Source: Hahnella aquatica
GTDB taxonomy: Bacteria > Pseudomonadota > Gammaproteobacteria > Burkholderiales > Burkholderiaceae_A
Length of the DNA: 64,000 nt
Direction of reading: 5' to 3'
Assembly: GCA_965194505.1 (NCBI GenBank)
Contig: OZ239144.1
Location: forward strand, 744,001 to 808,000
Each line of letters starts with the position of its first letter. Positions within the stretch are counted from its first letter, which is position 1. The notes below the pieces were generated by a model, which was not told the origin of the DNA, made no database searches, and was given only the letters and a program-made list of their open reading frames with translations. Shown piece after piece: positions 8,920 to 15,957 of this stretch. The translations under genes were made by a program, and so were the position numbers.

Positions 8920-10215
8920 ATGATCGACATTCAACTGCTTCGTAAAGACAGTGCGGCTGTGGCCAAAGGCCTTGCGGCTCGGGGCTACGACCTGGACACC
9001 CAGGCCTTTGATGCCTTGGAGGCCCGCCGCAAGGGTGTGCAGCTCCAGACCGAGGCCCTGCAGGCGAGCCGAAATGCGCTCTCCAAACAGATCGGTCAGG
9101 CCAAGGCCAAAGGGGAAGATGCCAGTGCACTCATGGCCCAGGTGGCCGCATTGCCGGAGCAGTTGTCTGCCGCGGAGGCTGAACTTGCTGCCATTCAGGC
9201 CGACCTCGATGCCTGGCTTGCCAGCATCCCGAATCTGCCTCACGACACCGTTCCCGTGGGTAAGTCCGCCGACGACAATGTCGAGGTGCGTCGCTGGGGT
9301 CAGCCCGCCGAATTCGATTTTTCTCCTGCAGACCATGTAGACCTCGGTGCTCGCATTGGTCTAAATTTCGACGCGGGTGTGAAGCTCTCGGGGTCTCGGT
9401 TTACGTTCATGCAGGGTGCAGTGGCGAGGCTTCATCGCGCGTTGGCGCAATACATGCTGGATGTGCAGACCACGCGCAACGGCTACACCGAGTGCTACAC
9501 GCCCTACATTGTGAATAGCGCCACCCTCTATGGCACGGGGCAGTTGCCCAAGTTCGCAGACGATTTGTTTGCGGTGAGGAAGGGCGGCCAAGAGGGTGAC
9601 TCAGATGGGCTCTATCTCATCCCGACCTCCGAGGTGTCGCTCACGAACTTGGTGCGTGATGAACTGCTGGAAGAGTCTGCCCTTCCGATGCGTCTCACCG
9701 CACATACGCCCTGCTTTAGAAGTGAGGCGGGCTCGTATGGCCGAGACACGCGCGGCATGATTCGCCAGCATCAGTTCGACAAGGTGGAGATGGTGCAGTT
9801 GGTGGCTGCAGAAACCAGCTACAACGCGCTCGAGGAGATGGTCGGCCATGCGGAGTCGATTCTTCAGGGCCTCGAGTTGCCTTATCGGGTCATGCTCTTG
9901 TGCACTGGTGACATGGGCTTTGGGGCTGCAAAAACCTACGACCTGGAGGTGTGGCTGCCAGCGCAGAAGGCCTATCGAGAAATTTCGAGCGTGAGCAATT
10001 GCGAGGCCTTTCAGGCCCGACGCATGCAGGCTCGAGTGAAGCGGGTGGGTGAGGGTGGCAAGACCAGAAATGAGTTTATCCACACCCTGAATGGCTCAGG
10101 GCTGGCGGTGGGCCGCACACTCGTGGCGGTCTTGGAGAACTACCAGCAGGCCGATGGCAGCATCCGCGTGCCCAAGGCGCTGCTGCCCTATATGGGCGGT
10201 TTGGAGAGGCTATAA
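8920..10215 (+). CDS. serS: Seryl-tRNA synthetase
   Basis: A 431-residue class II synthetase that charges tRNA-Ser and tRNA-Sec. The N-terminal ~110 residues form the coiled-coil tRNA-binding arm. Class II motif 2 is CFRSEAGSYGRDTRGMIRQH and motif 3 is GRTLVAVLENYQQADGSI. The serine-site sequence IPTSEVSLTNL is intact. It lies directly upstream of a tRNA-Ser gene, 12 bp from its stop, so the synthetase and one of its substrates may be co-transcribed. The gap between lolA and serS lacks the rarA gene often found there. Confidence 0.97.
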   Translation: MIDIQLLRKDSAAVAKGLAARGYDLDTQAFDALEARRKGVQLQTEALQASRNALSKQIGQAKAKGEDASALMAQVAALPEQLSAAEAELAAIQADLDAWLASIPNLPHDTVPVGKSADDNVEVRRWGQPAEFDFSPADHVDLGARIGLNFDAGVKLSGSRFTFMQGAVARLHRALAQYMLDVQTTRNGYTECYTPYIVNSATLYGTGQLPKFADDLFAVRKGGQEGDSDGLYLIPTSEVSLTNLVRDELLEESALPMRLTAHTPCFRSEAGSYGRDTRGMIRQHQFDKVEMVQLVAAETSYNALEEMVGHAESILQGLELPYRVMLLCTGDMGFGAAKTYDLEVWLPAQKAYREISSVSNCEAFQARRMQARVKRVGEGGKTRNEFIHTLNGSGLAVGRTLVAVLENYQQADGSIRVPKALLPYMGGLERL

Positions 10216-10227
10216 TCGCGGCTTCGC

Positions 10228-10318
<91 letters not shown>

Positions 10319-10435
10319 CTAGTAATTAATTTAAAGGGTTTAAAGGCAGCTTGATGCTCCTACCCACCAATCAACCCACCAAGTAGTCTTCCTGACGTCA
10401 GGGTGTGGGGCTGGGGTGTTATCTCTAACCTGAGT

Positions 10436-10542
10436 CCACCCCCATCAAAATTCCAACTAGGCCGACCCCACCCCGGGGGCACCCCCCTAATCCGGTTGAT
10501 GGTACCTAGCGCACCCCCATACAGTCGATTGTGCTCAAACGA
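10436..10542 (+). repeat. About 105-bp direct repeat, copy 1 (beside attL)
   Basis: A segment running from CCACCCCCATCAAAATTCC to GTGCTCAAACGA is repeated with few differences at 24758-24862. Each copy starts about 130 bp after an att core, although the intervening spacers are unrelated. I see no gene between the tRNA and 10693. The rest of this 375-bp stretch holds only A+T-rich sequence after the tRNA and weak unsupported reading frames. Confidence 0.8.
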
Positions 10543-10693
10543 CGTGACTCTTTTTGAGTGCACGCAGAGATCGCAAGTTGAATGAAAAAGACCGACAGGT
10601 TTGCTCTGACCCAATGGATAGGGTTCCGTGTGTGTGGTTGTCAGAGAACCGTCGGCCTTGGTTTTAATGCAGCATCAAGCGTGCCAACAACGC

Positions 10694-11038
10694 CTAGGAA
10701 CCCCCTTCCTTCCTCATACATGCACGGGCGGCAGCCTGAGCGGGGTCAAATGGCAGACTCATCAGATCCAGAGGCCGGTTTCTAATCAGATGCTCCGTCT
10801 GAACGTCTAGCCTCGTGATTCTTTGCGACCACAGGCTCTCAGACCCCGAGTAGCACTCCTCTGCAATAAGAACTTGTGGGGGCAACTTCCAGCCCAGCCT
10901 GATGGCCACGCCGACCAGTGAGCGAACCGGTTCGTTGCCGAGGGCTTGTACCCACTGTGGAACCTTGCGCCGAAAGTGGCTCTCGTAACGCTGTACGGAC
11001 TGTTTGAAGAACCACTGTGGGGATGGCCTAGGATTCAA
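10694..11038 (-). CDS. Hypothetical island protein
   Basis: A 114-residue protein that I do not recognise. It is basic and contains tryptophan-rich segments such as SPQWFFKQSVQRYESHF and KVPQWVQALGNEPVRSL. No signal peptide or membrane segment is evident. The start is a TTG at 11038, supported by a strong ribosome site, AGGAGG, six bases upstream. It overlaps the end of the preceding gene (11028-11330) by 11 bp, so the two are very likely translated from one message. Confidence 0.6.
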   Translation of the reverse strand: MNPRPSPQWFFKQSVQRYESHFRRKVPQWVQALGNEPVRSLVGVAIRLGWKLPPQVLIAEECYSGSESLWSQRITRLDVQTEHLIRNRPLDLMSLPFDPAQAAARACMRKEGGS

Positions 11039-11330
11039 GGCACACCTCCTGTTCTGACTCTTCGGACTGCTTGAGGGGCGTGATGGGCTTTAAGAAGGCA
11101 TCCGGGATGTGTCCCTGCGATCTGTACGCCCGAACTCCCCCCTCGTACTCATAGACCAGTCGACCGCCTGCCACTGCCTCGACCTCCCAGAGAGGGATAG
11201 GCTCTTTGAAGCCGTACCACCTCTTAACGCCAAAAAACCCAACGATCCGGACGATATTCCCAAGATTCTCGGGGATCTCTGCCTTCACGGTTACAGCCAA
11301 GTCGCCCAAGCGACAGTTCAATGCACTCAT
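11028..11330 (-). CDS. Conserved hypothetical island protein
   Basis: A protein of about 100 residues that begins MSALNCRLGDLAVTVKAEIP and has GNIVRIVGFFG followed by the end motif GHIPDAFLKPITP. Small proteins of this pattern (CRxGDLA...NxGxIVxV...PDxxLxPI) recur in proteobacterial genomic islands and prophages, and no function is known to me. Longer in-frame starts exist, but GGAG six bases before ATG 11330 favours this one. It forms a two-gene unit with the TTG-started gene that follows. Confidence 0.68.
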   Translation of the reverse strand: MSALNCRLGDLAVTVKAEIPENLGNIVRIVGFFGVKRWYGFKEPIPLWEVEAVAGGRLVYEYEGGVRAYRSQGHIPDAFLKPITPLKQSEESEQEVCLES

Positions 11331-11421
11331 CTCAATCTCCATGTTTAGCCGGTGCTGCAACATGCACGGGCTGGCAATTTGGAATAAATCCCCCGTACTC
11401 GGGAGGGCACAAGGCCCTCCC

Positions 11422-11964
11422 TTAGTTCACTACATAGTCAGTCTCCGTTGGGTACCACTGTGGCTTCTTCAGACGAGCCATCCGCCGGTCAATCTTCTCA
11501 ATCATCCTTGCCAAGTGTCTGCGGCGAACCCCATGGGCGCTGTACTCCGTCCTGTATGGGTGGTGGTAGTCCGCATACACCAGTTCTTGACGAATCTCTT
11601 TGAGCATCTCCTGCTGCTCAAAGAGCCAGACGGTTGGTTTGACTGCCTTTCTCCAGTGACCAATGTCTCCATCAAACAGATCCGTACTCTGAGGAAACCT
11701 TAGCGTCCAGCGAACCCAAGACCCCTCCACTTCCACCTCCACTCCATCTTCGATCCCAGCACAGCCCGCAACGCCACATTGGCAGGTAAAGACAAAGTGT
11801 CGTCCTGAGGAGAGTGAGGCATTCAACAGGGCCGTGAAGTTGATTGCATTTCCTTTGCCCACCTGCATGCCATCCACCCAGATCTGAACCCTTGCAAACG
11901 GCTCTCTAGCCGAACCTGCAAGGTCAACTTTCAGGTCAAACTCATTCGGGGATTGCTGCCCCAT
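11422..11964 (-). CDS. Hypothetical island protein with a CxCGxxGC motif
   Basis: A protein of about 180 residues with no function I can name. A Cys-rich motif, FTCQCGVAGCAGI, lies near residue 70, and a basic stretch (GVRRRHLARMIEKIDRRMARLKK) near the C-terminus. The three clustered cysteines could bind metal. The start at 11964 is chosen because GGAGGG lies seven bases upstream; a longer ATG at 11979 would consume that site. A compact structured RNA and a rho-independent terminator stand just upstream on the same strand, so expression may be attenuated. Confidence 0.62.
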   Translation of the reverse strand: MGQQSPNEFDLKVDLAGSAREPFARVQIWVDGMQVGKGNAINFTALLNASLSSGRHFVFTCQCGVAGCAGIEDGVEVEVEGSWVRWTLRFPQSTDLFDGDIGHWRKAVKPTVWLFEQQEMLKEIRQELVYADYHHPYRTEYSAHGVRRRHLARMIEKIDRRMARLKKPQWYPTETDYVVN

Positions 11965-12006
11965 TTCGTAACCCTCCATCGATGTTTATAGGGAGGGCCA
12001 GAAATG

Positions 12007-12033
12007 AAAAAGCCCTCTACGGATGAGAGGGCT
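12007..12033 (-). terminator. Rho-independent terminator
   Basis: On the minus strand AGCCCTCT - CATCCGT - AGAGGGCT forms an 8-bp stem with a 7-base loop, followed by a run of five T. It lies 43 bases before the proposed start of the gene at 11422-11964 and ends the putative structured RNA. Confidence 0.8.
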
Positions 12034-12126
12034 GACGCTTCCCGCTTGGTTACCGTTGCCGGTCACATTGCCTTTACAGGCGAACCACCTTGCCCGGGAA
12101 GGGCAGGTTGGCGAGGGCGTCAGCCC
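12007..12126 (-). ncRNA. Putative structured RNA ending in an intrinsic terminator
   Basis: Read on the minus strand, GGGCTGACGC (12126-12117) pairs perfectly with GCGTCAGCCC (12038-12029). The closed region can fold into a stem with a short pyrimidine loop, a GCCT-GTAA-AGGC hairpin and an ACCG-GCAA-CGGT hairpin, the last two with GNRA-type tetraloops. It is followed at once by a terminator hairpin. Part of the closing stem (12029-12033) is shared with the terminator hairpin, so the two structures are mutually exclusive. It could be a small RNA, or a leader controlling the gene at 11422-11964. I do not recognise the class. Confidence 0.5.
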
Positions 12127-12283
12127 AGACTCTTTATGTACCTATAAGTCTGTGGTGTTGAAATCGCGGCGTCAAGAAGTTTTGTGAAAGAGAGTTGCTC
12201 TGCACCAACGAGGTGCAAACCCTTGGTCATACCAATTCTCTGGGTCGACAGTTCACTCGTTCTTTTACCCTACTGATATTTGT

Positions 12284-12309
12284 GAGATCAGGGACGATGC
12301 CCTGATCTC
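12284..12309. terminator. Inverted repeat after the DUF4407 gene
   Basis: GAGATCAGGG and CCCTGATCTC form a perfect 10-bp stem with a 6-base loop, starting nine bases downstream of the stop of the minus-strand DUF4407 gene. No clear T-run follows on that strand, so termination is only probable. Confidence 0.5.
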
Positions 12310-12317
12310 TACAATTT

Positions 12318-13259
12318 TTAGTTGTAGGAGGCGTCGATTAACGCTATTGCGCCGGCTTGGGGATTGACTACTGCGTCTCTGTAGCTTCGAGCCTTCTCTT
12401 GACTTATGTTCTCTCGAATTTTCTCAATCTCGTCGTCAACCGTCTCATCAAAGACCATTTTGCAGAAGACAACCATTAGCTCGAAGGACAGCACTAAGAG
12501 AAAGAAGACAGCCCATGCCGCCTGGGCAATTGAGCTGCTCGTTGTGTAGTCATGTAAGGCCTTAACTCTTGTTAGTAGTCCGGCATCTATCGAGGACGGT
12601 GGGGCTGCATCAAACGCTGCTAGAGCACGGTCTTTAGTTGCACGCAGCAGATTTAGCTGAGCGCTCGCAGCAACGTACTCGGCCTGGAGGAAATCAGCGT
12701 GCCGAGCCAGTTCACGATACACGGGGCCAGTGCTCCTGATGCGACTTCCGCATGTTCCATTGGCCTCACAGTTCGCCTTCTCCTGAGCCCGCTGCCAATC
12801 TGAACGTCTTTGCTCCGTTAGCTCCGCCTGGGCGACGACCTTTTTCTGATGCTCCGACTCTATTTCCAATCGCTTTGAGACGATTAGCTGCTTTTCAATC
12901 TCCCTTTCAAAGATCACTAGGTCAACGGCTGATGCGCCGAGCAGGGCAATAACACAACCAATCACGAACCTAACCACCGACACTATGAATGACCTTGGCG
13001 TAGCCAATACCAGTCGCTCAACTAGGTAAACAATTGACGCACATCCAAAGGCGACCATTGCGGAAGTTGACGCTGAAAGAGCAAACACACCGGTTGCAAT
13101 CAGATAACCTGTCACTGCCCAAACAAGGACGGGAATATGGATTGCGATTGCAAACGCTTCTGTACGCCTTATGGTCGAGATGTGAAAACGGGTTGCTCGC
13201 TCCTGTGATTCCCCGATGACTTTGCAAAGGTAAGGGGAGACTCTTTGTTTGTTGTTCAT
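12318..13259 (-). CDS. DUF4407 membrane protein
   Basis: A protein of 313 residues resembling the DUF4407 family. Two pairs of membrane helices near the N-terminus (about residues 35-110) are followed by a long charged, probably coiled-coil segment (EREIEKQLIVSKRLEIESEH onward). Then come NGTCGSR and the ELARHADFLQAEY motif, and a final helix around residue 250. The start at 13259 has GGGAG seven bases upstream. It is preceded by a 206-residue gene with an 11-bp gap, so the two probably form an operon and a complex. The molecular function of the family is unknown. Confidence 0.78.
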   Translation of the reverse strand: MNNKQRVSPYLCKVIGESQERATRFHISTIRRTEAFAIAIHIPVLVWAVTGYLIATGVFALSASTSAMVAFGCASIVYLVERLVLATPRSFIVSVVRFVIGCVIALLGASAVDLVIFEREIEKQLIVSKRLEIESEHQKKVVAQAELTEQRRSDWQRAQEKANCEANGTCGSRIRSTGPVYRELARHADFLQAEYVAASAQLNLLRATKDRALAAFDAAPPSSIDAGLLTRVKALHDYTTSSSIAQAAWAVFFLLVLSFELMVVFCKMVFDETVDDEIEKIRENISQEKARSYRDAVVNPQAGAIALIDASYN

Positions 13260-13270
13260 CTTTATCTCCC

Positions 13271-13891
13271 TCACAGACCGAGAAGTTCGGCATTAACCGC
13301 TTCACGAAGACCCCTGTCGAAGCCAATTCTGTACTCGTTTAGAGCGGACAGAATCCAGCCGCGACGCTCCCCTGATAATTCCATTTGCTCACGCAGGATG
13401 GCGATATCTCTATCCAGCTTCTGCTGTGCCAGGTGCAGCTGCGTACTCACAATGTCTGAGACCCCCTCCGACTGTGCTGCGACGTTGAGGAGAGTGTCTA
13501 GTTTGCCTCGCTTTTCGTTGATAACCAGTGAGATTGCGTTCTGAAACTGAGACATAACTGCGGCCAAACCCAGCGCTTGTGCCTCGTGTGTTCTCTGCGT
13601 TGCTCCTGCGTACCGGCCATAGTTAACAAAATTTCGAGTAAAGAATTCAGTTATCGGCTCCGCAGTCATTGGTCCGGTCTGTGCAGGTTTTGACCGGATG
13701 TTTATGTACATACTGTCGGAGGTGGGGAGCATGCCTGACATACCTGTCGGGTTATCAAGGGGCGTCTCCAGGGGTAGCCTCACGACCGTCGAATCAACGG
13801 CGGGCTCGACAGGGACAGGGGTGTTGAGCGCCGTTTGCTCTTCTTGATCTTTCTTGTCCCACTGCCAAAACTTTAGGTTGCTTAATTGCAT
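13271..13891 (-). CDS. Hypothetical partner of the DUF4407 protein
   Basis: A 206-residue soluble protein I do not recognise. The first ~60 residues are polar and proline-rich, and the remainder is helical with long hydrophilic segments such as STQLHLAQQKLDRDIAILRE. There is no signal peptide or membrane helix. A ribosome site GGAG stands nine bases before the ATG. It lies 11 bp upstream of the DUF4407 gene on the same strand, which suggests a two-component unit, possibly a cytoplasmic protein acting on or through the membrane protein. Confidence 0.65.
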   Translation of the reverse strand: MQLSNLKFWQWDKKDQEEQTALNTPVPVEPAVDSTVVRLPLETPLDNPTGMSGMLPTSDSMYINIRSKPAQTGPMTAEPITEFFTRNFVNYGRYAGATQRTHEAQALGLAAVMSQFQNAISLVINEKRGKLDTLLNVAAQSEGVSDIVSTQLHLAQQKLDRDIAILREQMELSGERRGWILSALNEYRIGFDRGLREAVNAELLGL

Positions 13892-14110
13892 TTTTAATTT
13901 CTCCGGTGGTTGTGGACTCTGAGCTGGGTTTCGCCTTTATCGGCATCATCAGTGCTAGTACTGAACTAGCAGACCCGTTTTTATCTACTGAGGACGCATA
14001 TCCTCGGTTGGCGGTACTCCCAACCGCTGGTGCTTCATCACCAGCCAAGCCCTTGTTTAAGTCCCTAAGGTTTAGGGGACACCTGATTCAACGCTCAGGC
14101 ACTGCGTTCT

Positions 14111-14395
14111 CTAGTGGCGGCTGACCGACTTACTTGCTCGAAAGCTATGGCCAACCGTAATGACAGCATTCGTATCCAACGCCTCAACTAGGAAGATGTT
14201 CTTTTTCTTTTCAAGCCGTTTGACCTCATCGATACCAAACTCATGTCCGATCTTTTCGATCGAGCGCTTTGTTACAAACCAGATTCGTGCTCCGTGCTTG
14301 TCATATCTGTATTCCCCAAACTCAAGCACGAGGTCGCAGAGGTTCAGGGGTATGGCTCGCTGCTGACATCTCTTCAAAGCGTGTTTGGTGAACAT
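14111..14395 (-). CDS. Small DUF4258-like protein
   Basis: A 94-residue protein starting MFTKHALKRCQQRAIPLNL. The pattern H-A-x-x-R-x-x-Q-R followed by a region like IWFVTKRSIEKI and a C-terminal NAVITVGHSF resembles DUF4258, a small family with RelE/BrnT-like traits often found in mobile elements. A strong ribosome site, AGGAGG, precedes the ATG. No antitoxin-like gene is seen next to it, so toxin activity is only a possibility. The 219 bp between this gene and the next hold no convincing gene. Confidence 0.6.
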   Translation of the reverse strand: MFTKHALKRCQQRAIPLNLCDLVLEFGEYRYDKHGARIWFVTKRSIEKIGHEFGIDEVKRLEKKKNIFLVEALDTNAVITVGHSFRASKSVSRH

Positions 14396-14456
14396 CTTTA
14401 CCCTCCTGTCTCTTTTTTTTTACTGTTACCTACGAAGACAACTCAGGAGGTGGAAT

Positions 14457-14752
14457 GTGAGGGCCCCTCACAACCTCCCATGCTCTCTAAGACAGACCGA
14501 TAGTGGCGATGTGAGGGTGTAGGGTGAAAAACTTCAGAGCGAGCACTCGGTCTGTGGGGGAGAGTTGGGCCTGTCGACTATGACGATTGATTACGAGACC
14601 TGACGCTATAGTCTGGGAAGGGAAAGGGTGGTCTAATTTGTTGGTGCGGATCGGAAGGCCCCGGGATTACATGCGATCTTAAGTCGTTGAATTTACTTAG
14701 AAATTATTATCTCGAACCGAAGCGGTAGATAAATTTTTAGCCGCACCCTCAC
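14457..14752. promoter_or_regulatory. Upstream region of the sigma/CHAT operon with GTGAGGG motifs
   Basis: The 393 bp between 14396 and 14788 hold no gene. A palindrome, GTGAGGG-C-CCCTCAC, lies at 14457-14471. GTGAGGGTG recurs at 14511-14519, and its exact reverse complement CACCCTCAC is at 14744-14752, just upstream of the sigma factor start. These sites could bind a regulator or mark sigma-dependent promoter elements. No consensus sigma-70 promoter is obvious. Confidence 0.35.
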
Positions 14753-14788
14753 TTTTGCACTGGTTACCTGTCATATAGGTTGGAGCAC

Positions 14789-15307
14789 ATGAGTAAAGAA
14801 GAGTTTGGAAAGCTTTATCTAGAGCAACGAAAGCGTTTGGTTAGGCTTGTCTATCGATGGGGCGCAACTCCCGAAGAGGCCAATGAATTGGTCCAGGACT
14901 CTTTTGAGGCGCTATGGCAGAAGATTCTTAATGGTGATCATTTGGATAGCCCGCTCGCCTTCCTACTCACCGTGTGCCGTAACAAGACGCTTAACCTGTT
15001 AACGAGTTCGTATAGAAGTAAGCGGGTGATTGGGAAGGATCCAAGTGATGACGACGAGGATTTCACCCGGGGCGGCTACGAAGGTGAGTTGGGGGACGCA
15101 GGGCTGCGTGATGACTGTGTTAGACGGCGGCTACATGAATTTGAAGCTGACTATCCCGATGCAGCGTACGTGGTTCGAATGCAGTTACAGGGTTTGCCAA
15201 TAATTAAGATTGCTGAGGCGATTTCTCGGACCTTAGAGGCTACTAAGCAGTACATCTATCAATGTAAGAAGAAGATTAGGCCCTATCTAGAAGAGTGTAA
15301 GGATTGA
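14789..15307 (+). CDS. ECF-type RNA polymerase sigma factor
   Basis: A 172-residue sigma-70 family protein with only regions 2 and 4. Region 2 (about residues 8-75) includes ATPEEANELVQDSFEALWQK and the helix SPLAFLLTVCRNKTLNLL. Region 4 (about 111-165) includes AYVVRMQLQGLPIIKIAEAI with a helix-turn-helix that should read the -35 element. The linker is acidic. The ATG at 14789 lies three codons inside a TTG-started frame. The gene is followed after 5 bp by a membrane anti-sigma candidate and then by a CHAT protease. Sigma factors of this group switch on when their anti-sigma is removed. Confidence 0.88.
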   Translation: MSKEEFGKLYLEQRKRLVRLVYRWGATPEEANELVQDSFEALWQKILNGDHLDSPLAFLLTVCRNKTLNLLTSSYRSKRVIGKDPSDDDEDFTRGGYEGELGDAGLRDDCVRRRLHEFEADYPDAAYVVRMQLQGLPIIKIAEAISRTLEATKQYIYQCKKKIRPYLEECKD

Positions 15308-15312
15308 AAGTT

Positions 15313-15957
15313 ATGGAAAAGAATCTTTTTACCGAACAACAAGAGCGCCAGATCCTGAAGGCCTTCGACGAAATGGATAAAGATCTGGGAATAGACAGGC
15401 TCGACGACGATGCCTCTCTCAATCGCATTTTTAAAAAGCACCAAGGCACAGCCCCCGCTTCGAGTGCTCAACAGAGTGTTAACTGGGTAGACCGTTTGGG
15501 TTTGGGATGGGTAACGCAAATCGGCAAATCACTGGCATCACCTGTATACGTTTATGCATCCTTCGCGCTTATTTTTGGTCTTGTCTCCGTTACAACGTTT
15601 CAAGCATCACAGTTAGATTCAAACATGGGAGCTACAGACCCTTTGCGAGGATCCGAGGCTGTTTTTCGTCTGGACCAAGTGGGGACGATGGATGGAGGTC
15701 TCCGAGCGCTCATAGCTAGCCCCCAGATTCCCCGTTTTGAGGTCGCATCTAAAGATCCGATTACGCTACGGAGCGACATTATAGAGAGCGCCATTGGAGG
15801 TGGCTTAACAGTACTTGCGATCAGCGAAGGGGGAACCCCCGTGATAGTTGTGATTGGTCTCGAAGCAAAATCCCCCTCGCATGTTGCTTTCCGGGCCTTG
15901 GCGGGGATTCCACTCGAGGTCTCTGGAAATGTGAAGGTGAAAGTTGTCGATCGCTAG
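15313..15957 (+). CDS. Single-pass membrane protein, candidate anti-sigma factor
   Basis: A 214-residue protein with an acidic N-terminal cytoplasmic part (residues 1-77, rich in helix-forming charged residues), one membrane helix at about 78-97, and an outer domain of about 115 residues with FEVASKDPITLRSDIIESAI. I see no ZAS zinc motif, so assignment as an anti-sigma rests on position and topology. AAGGA stands nine bases before the ATG. It begins 5 bp after the sigma gene and its stop overlaps the CHAT gene by 14 bp. It is the obvious substrate candidate for that protease. Confidence 0.65.
   Translation: MEKNLFTEQQERQILKAFDEMDKDLGIDRLDDDASLNRIFKKHQGTAPASSAQQSVNWVDRLGLGWVTQIGKSLASPVYVYASFALIFGLVSVTTFQASQLDSNMGATDPLRGSEAVFRLDQVGTMDGGLRALIASPQIPRFEVASKDPITLRSDIIESAIGGGLTVLAISEGGTPVIVVIGLEAKSPSHVAFRALAGIPLEVSGNVKVKVVDR

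Noticed and set aside
10582..10785. Plus-strand frame of 67 residues near the left island end
   Set aside because: No family resemblance, no good ribosome site, and it overlaps the opposite gene end at 10694; probably chance.
12007..12126. Cobalamin riboswitch
   Set aside because: GCAACGGTAA and GGGAAGCG look superficially like parts of the cobalamin element, but order and surrounding conserved boxes do not fit.
13794..14048. Minus-strand frame of 84 residues before the DUF4407 pair
   Set aside because: Its second half lies over the well-supported gene at 13271-13891 in another frame, its ribosome site is weak, and the tail is Arg/Cys-rich nonsense-like sequence.
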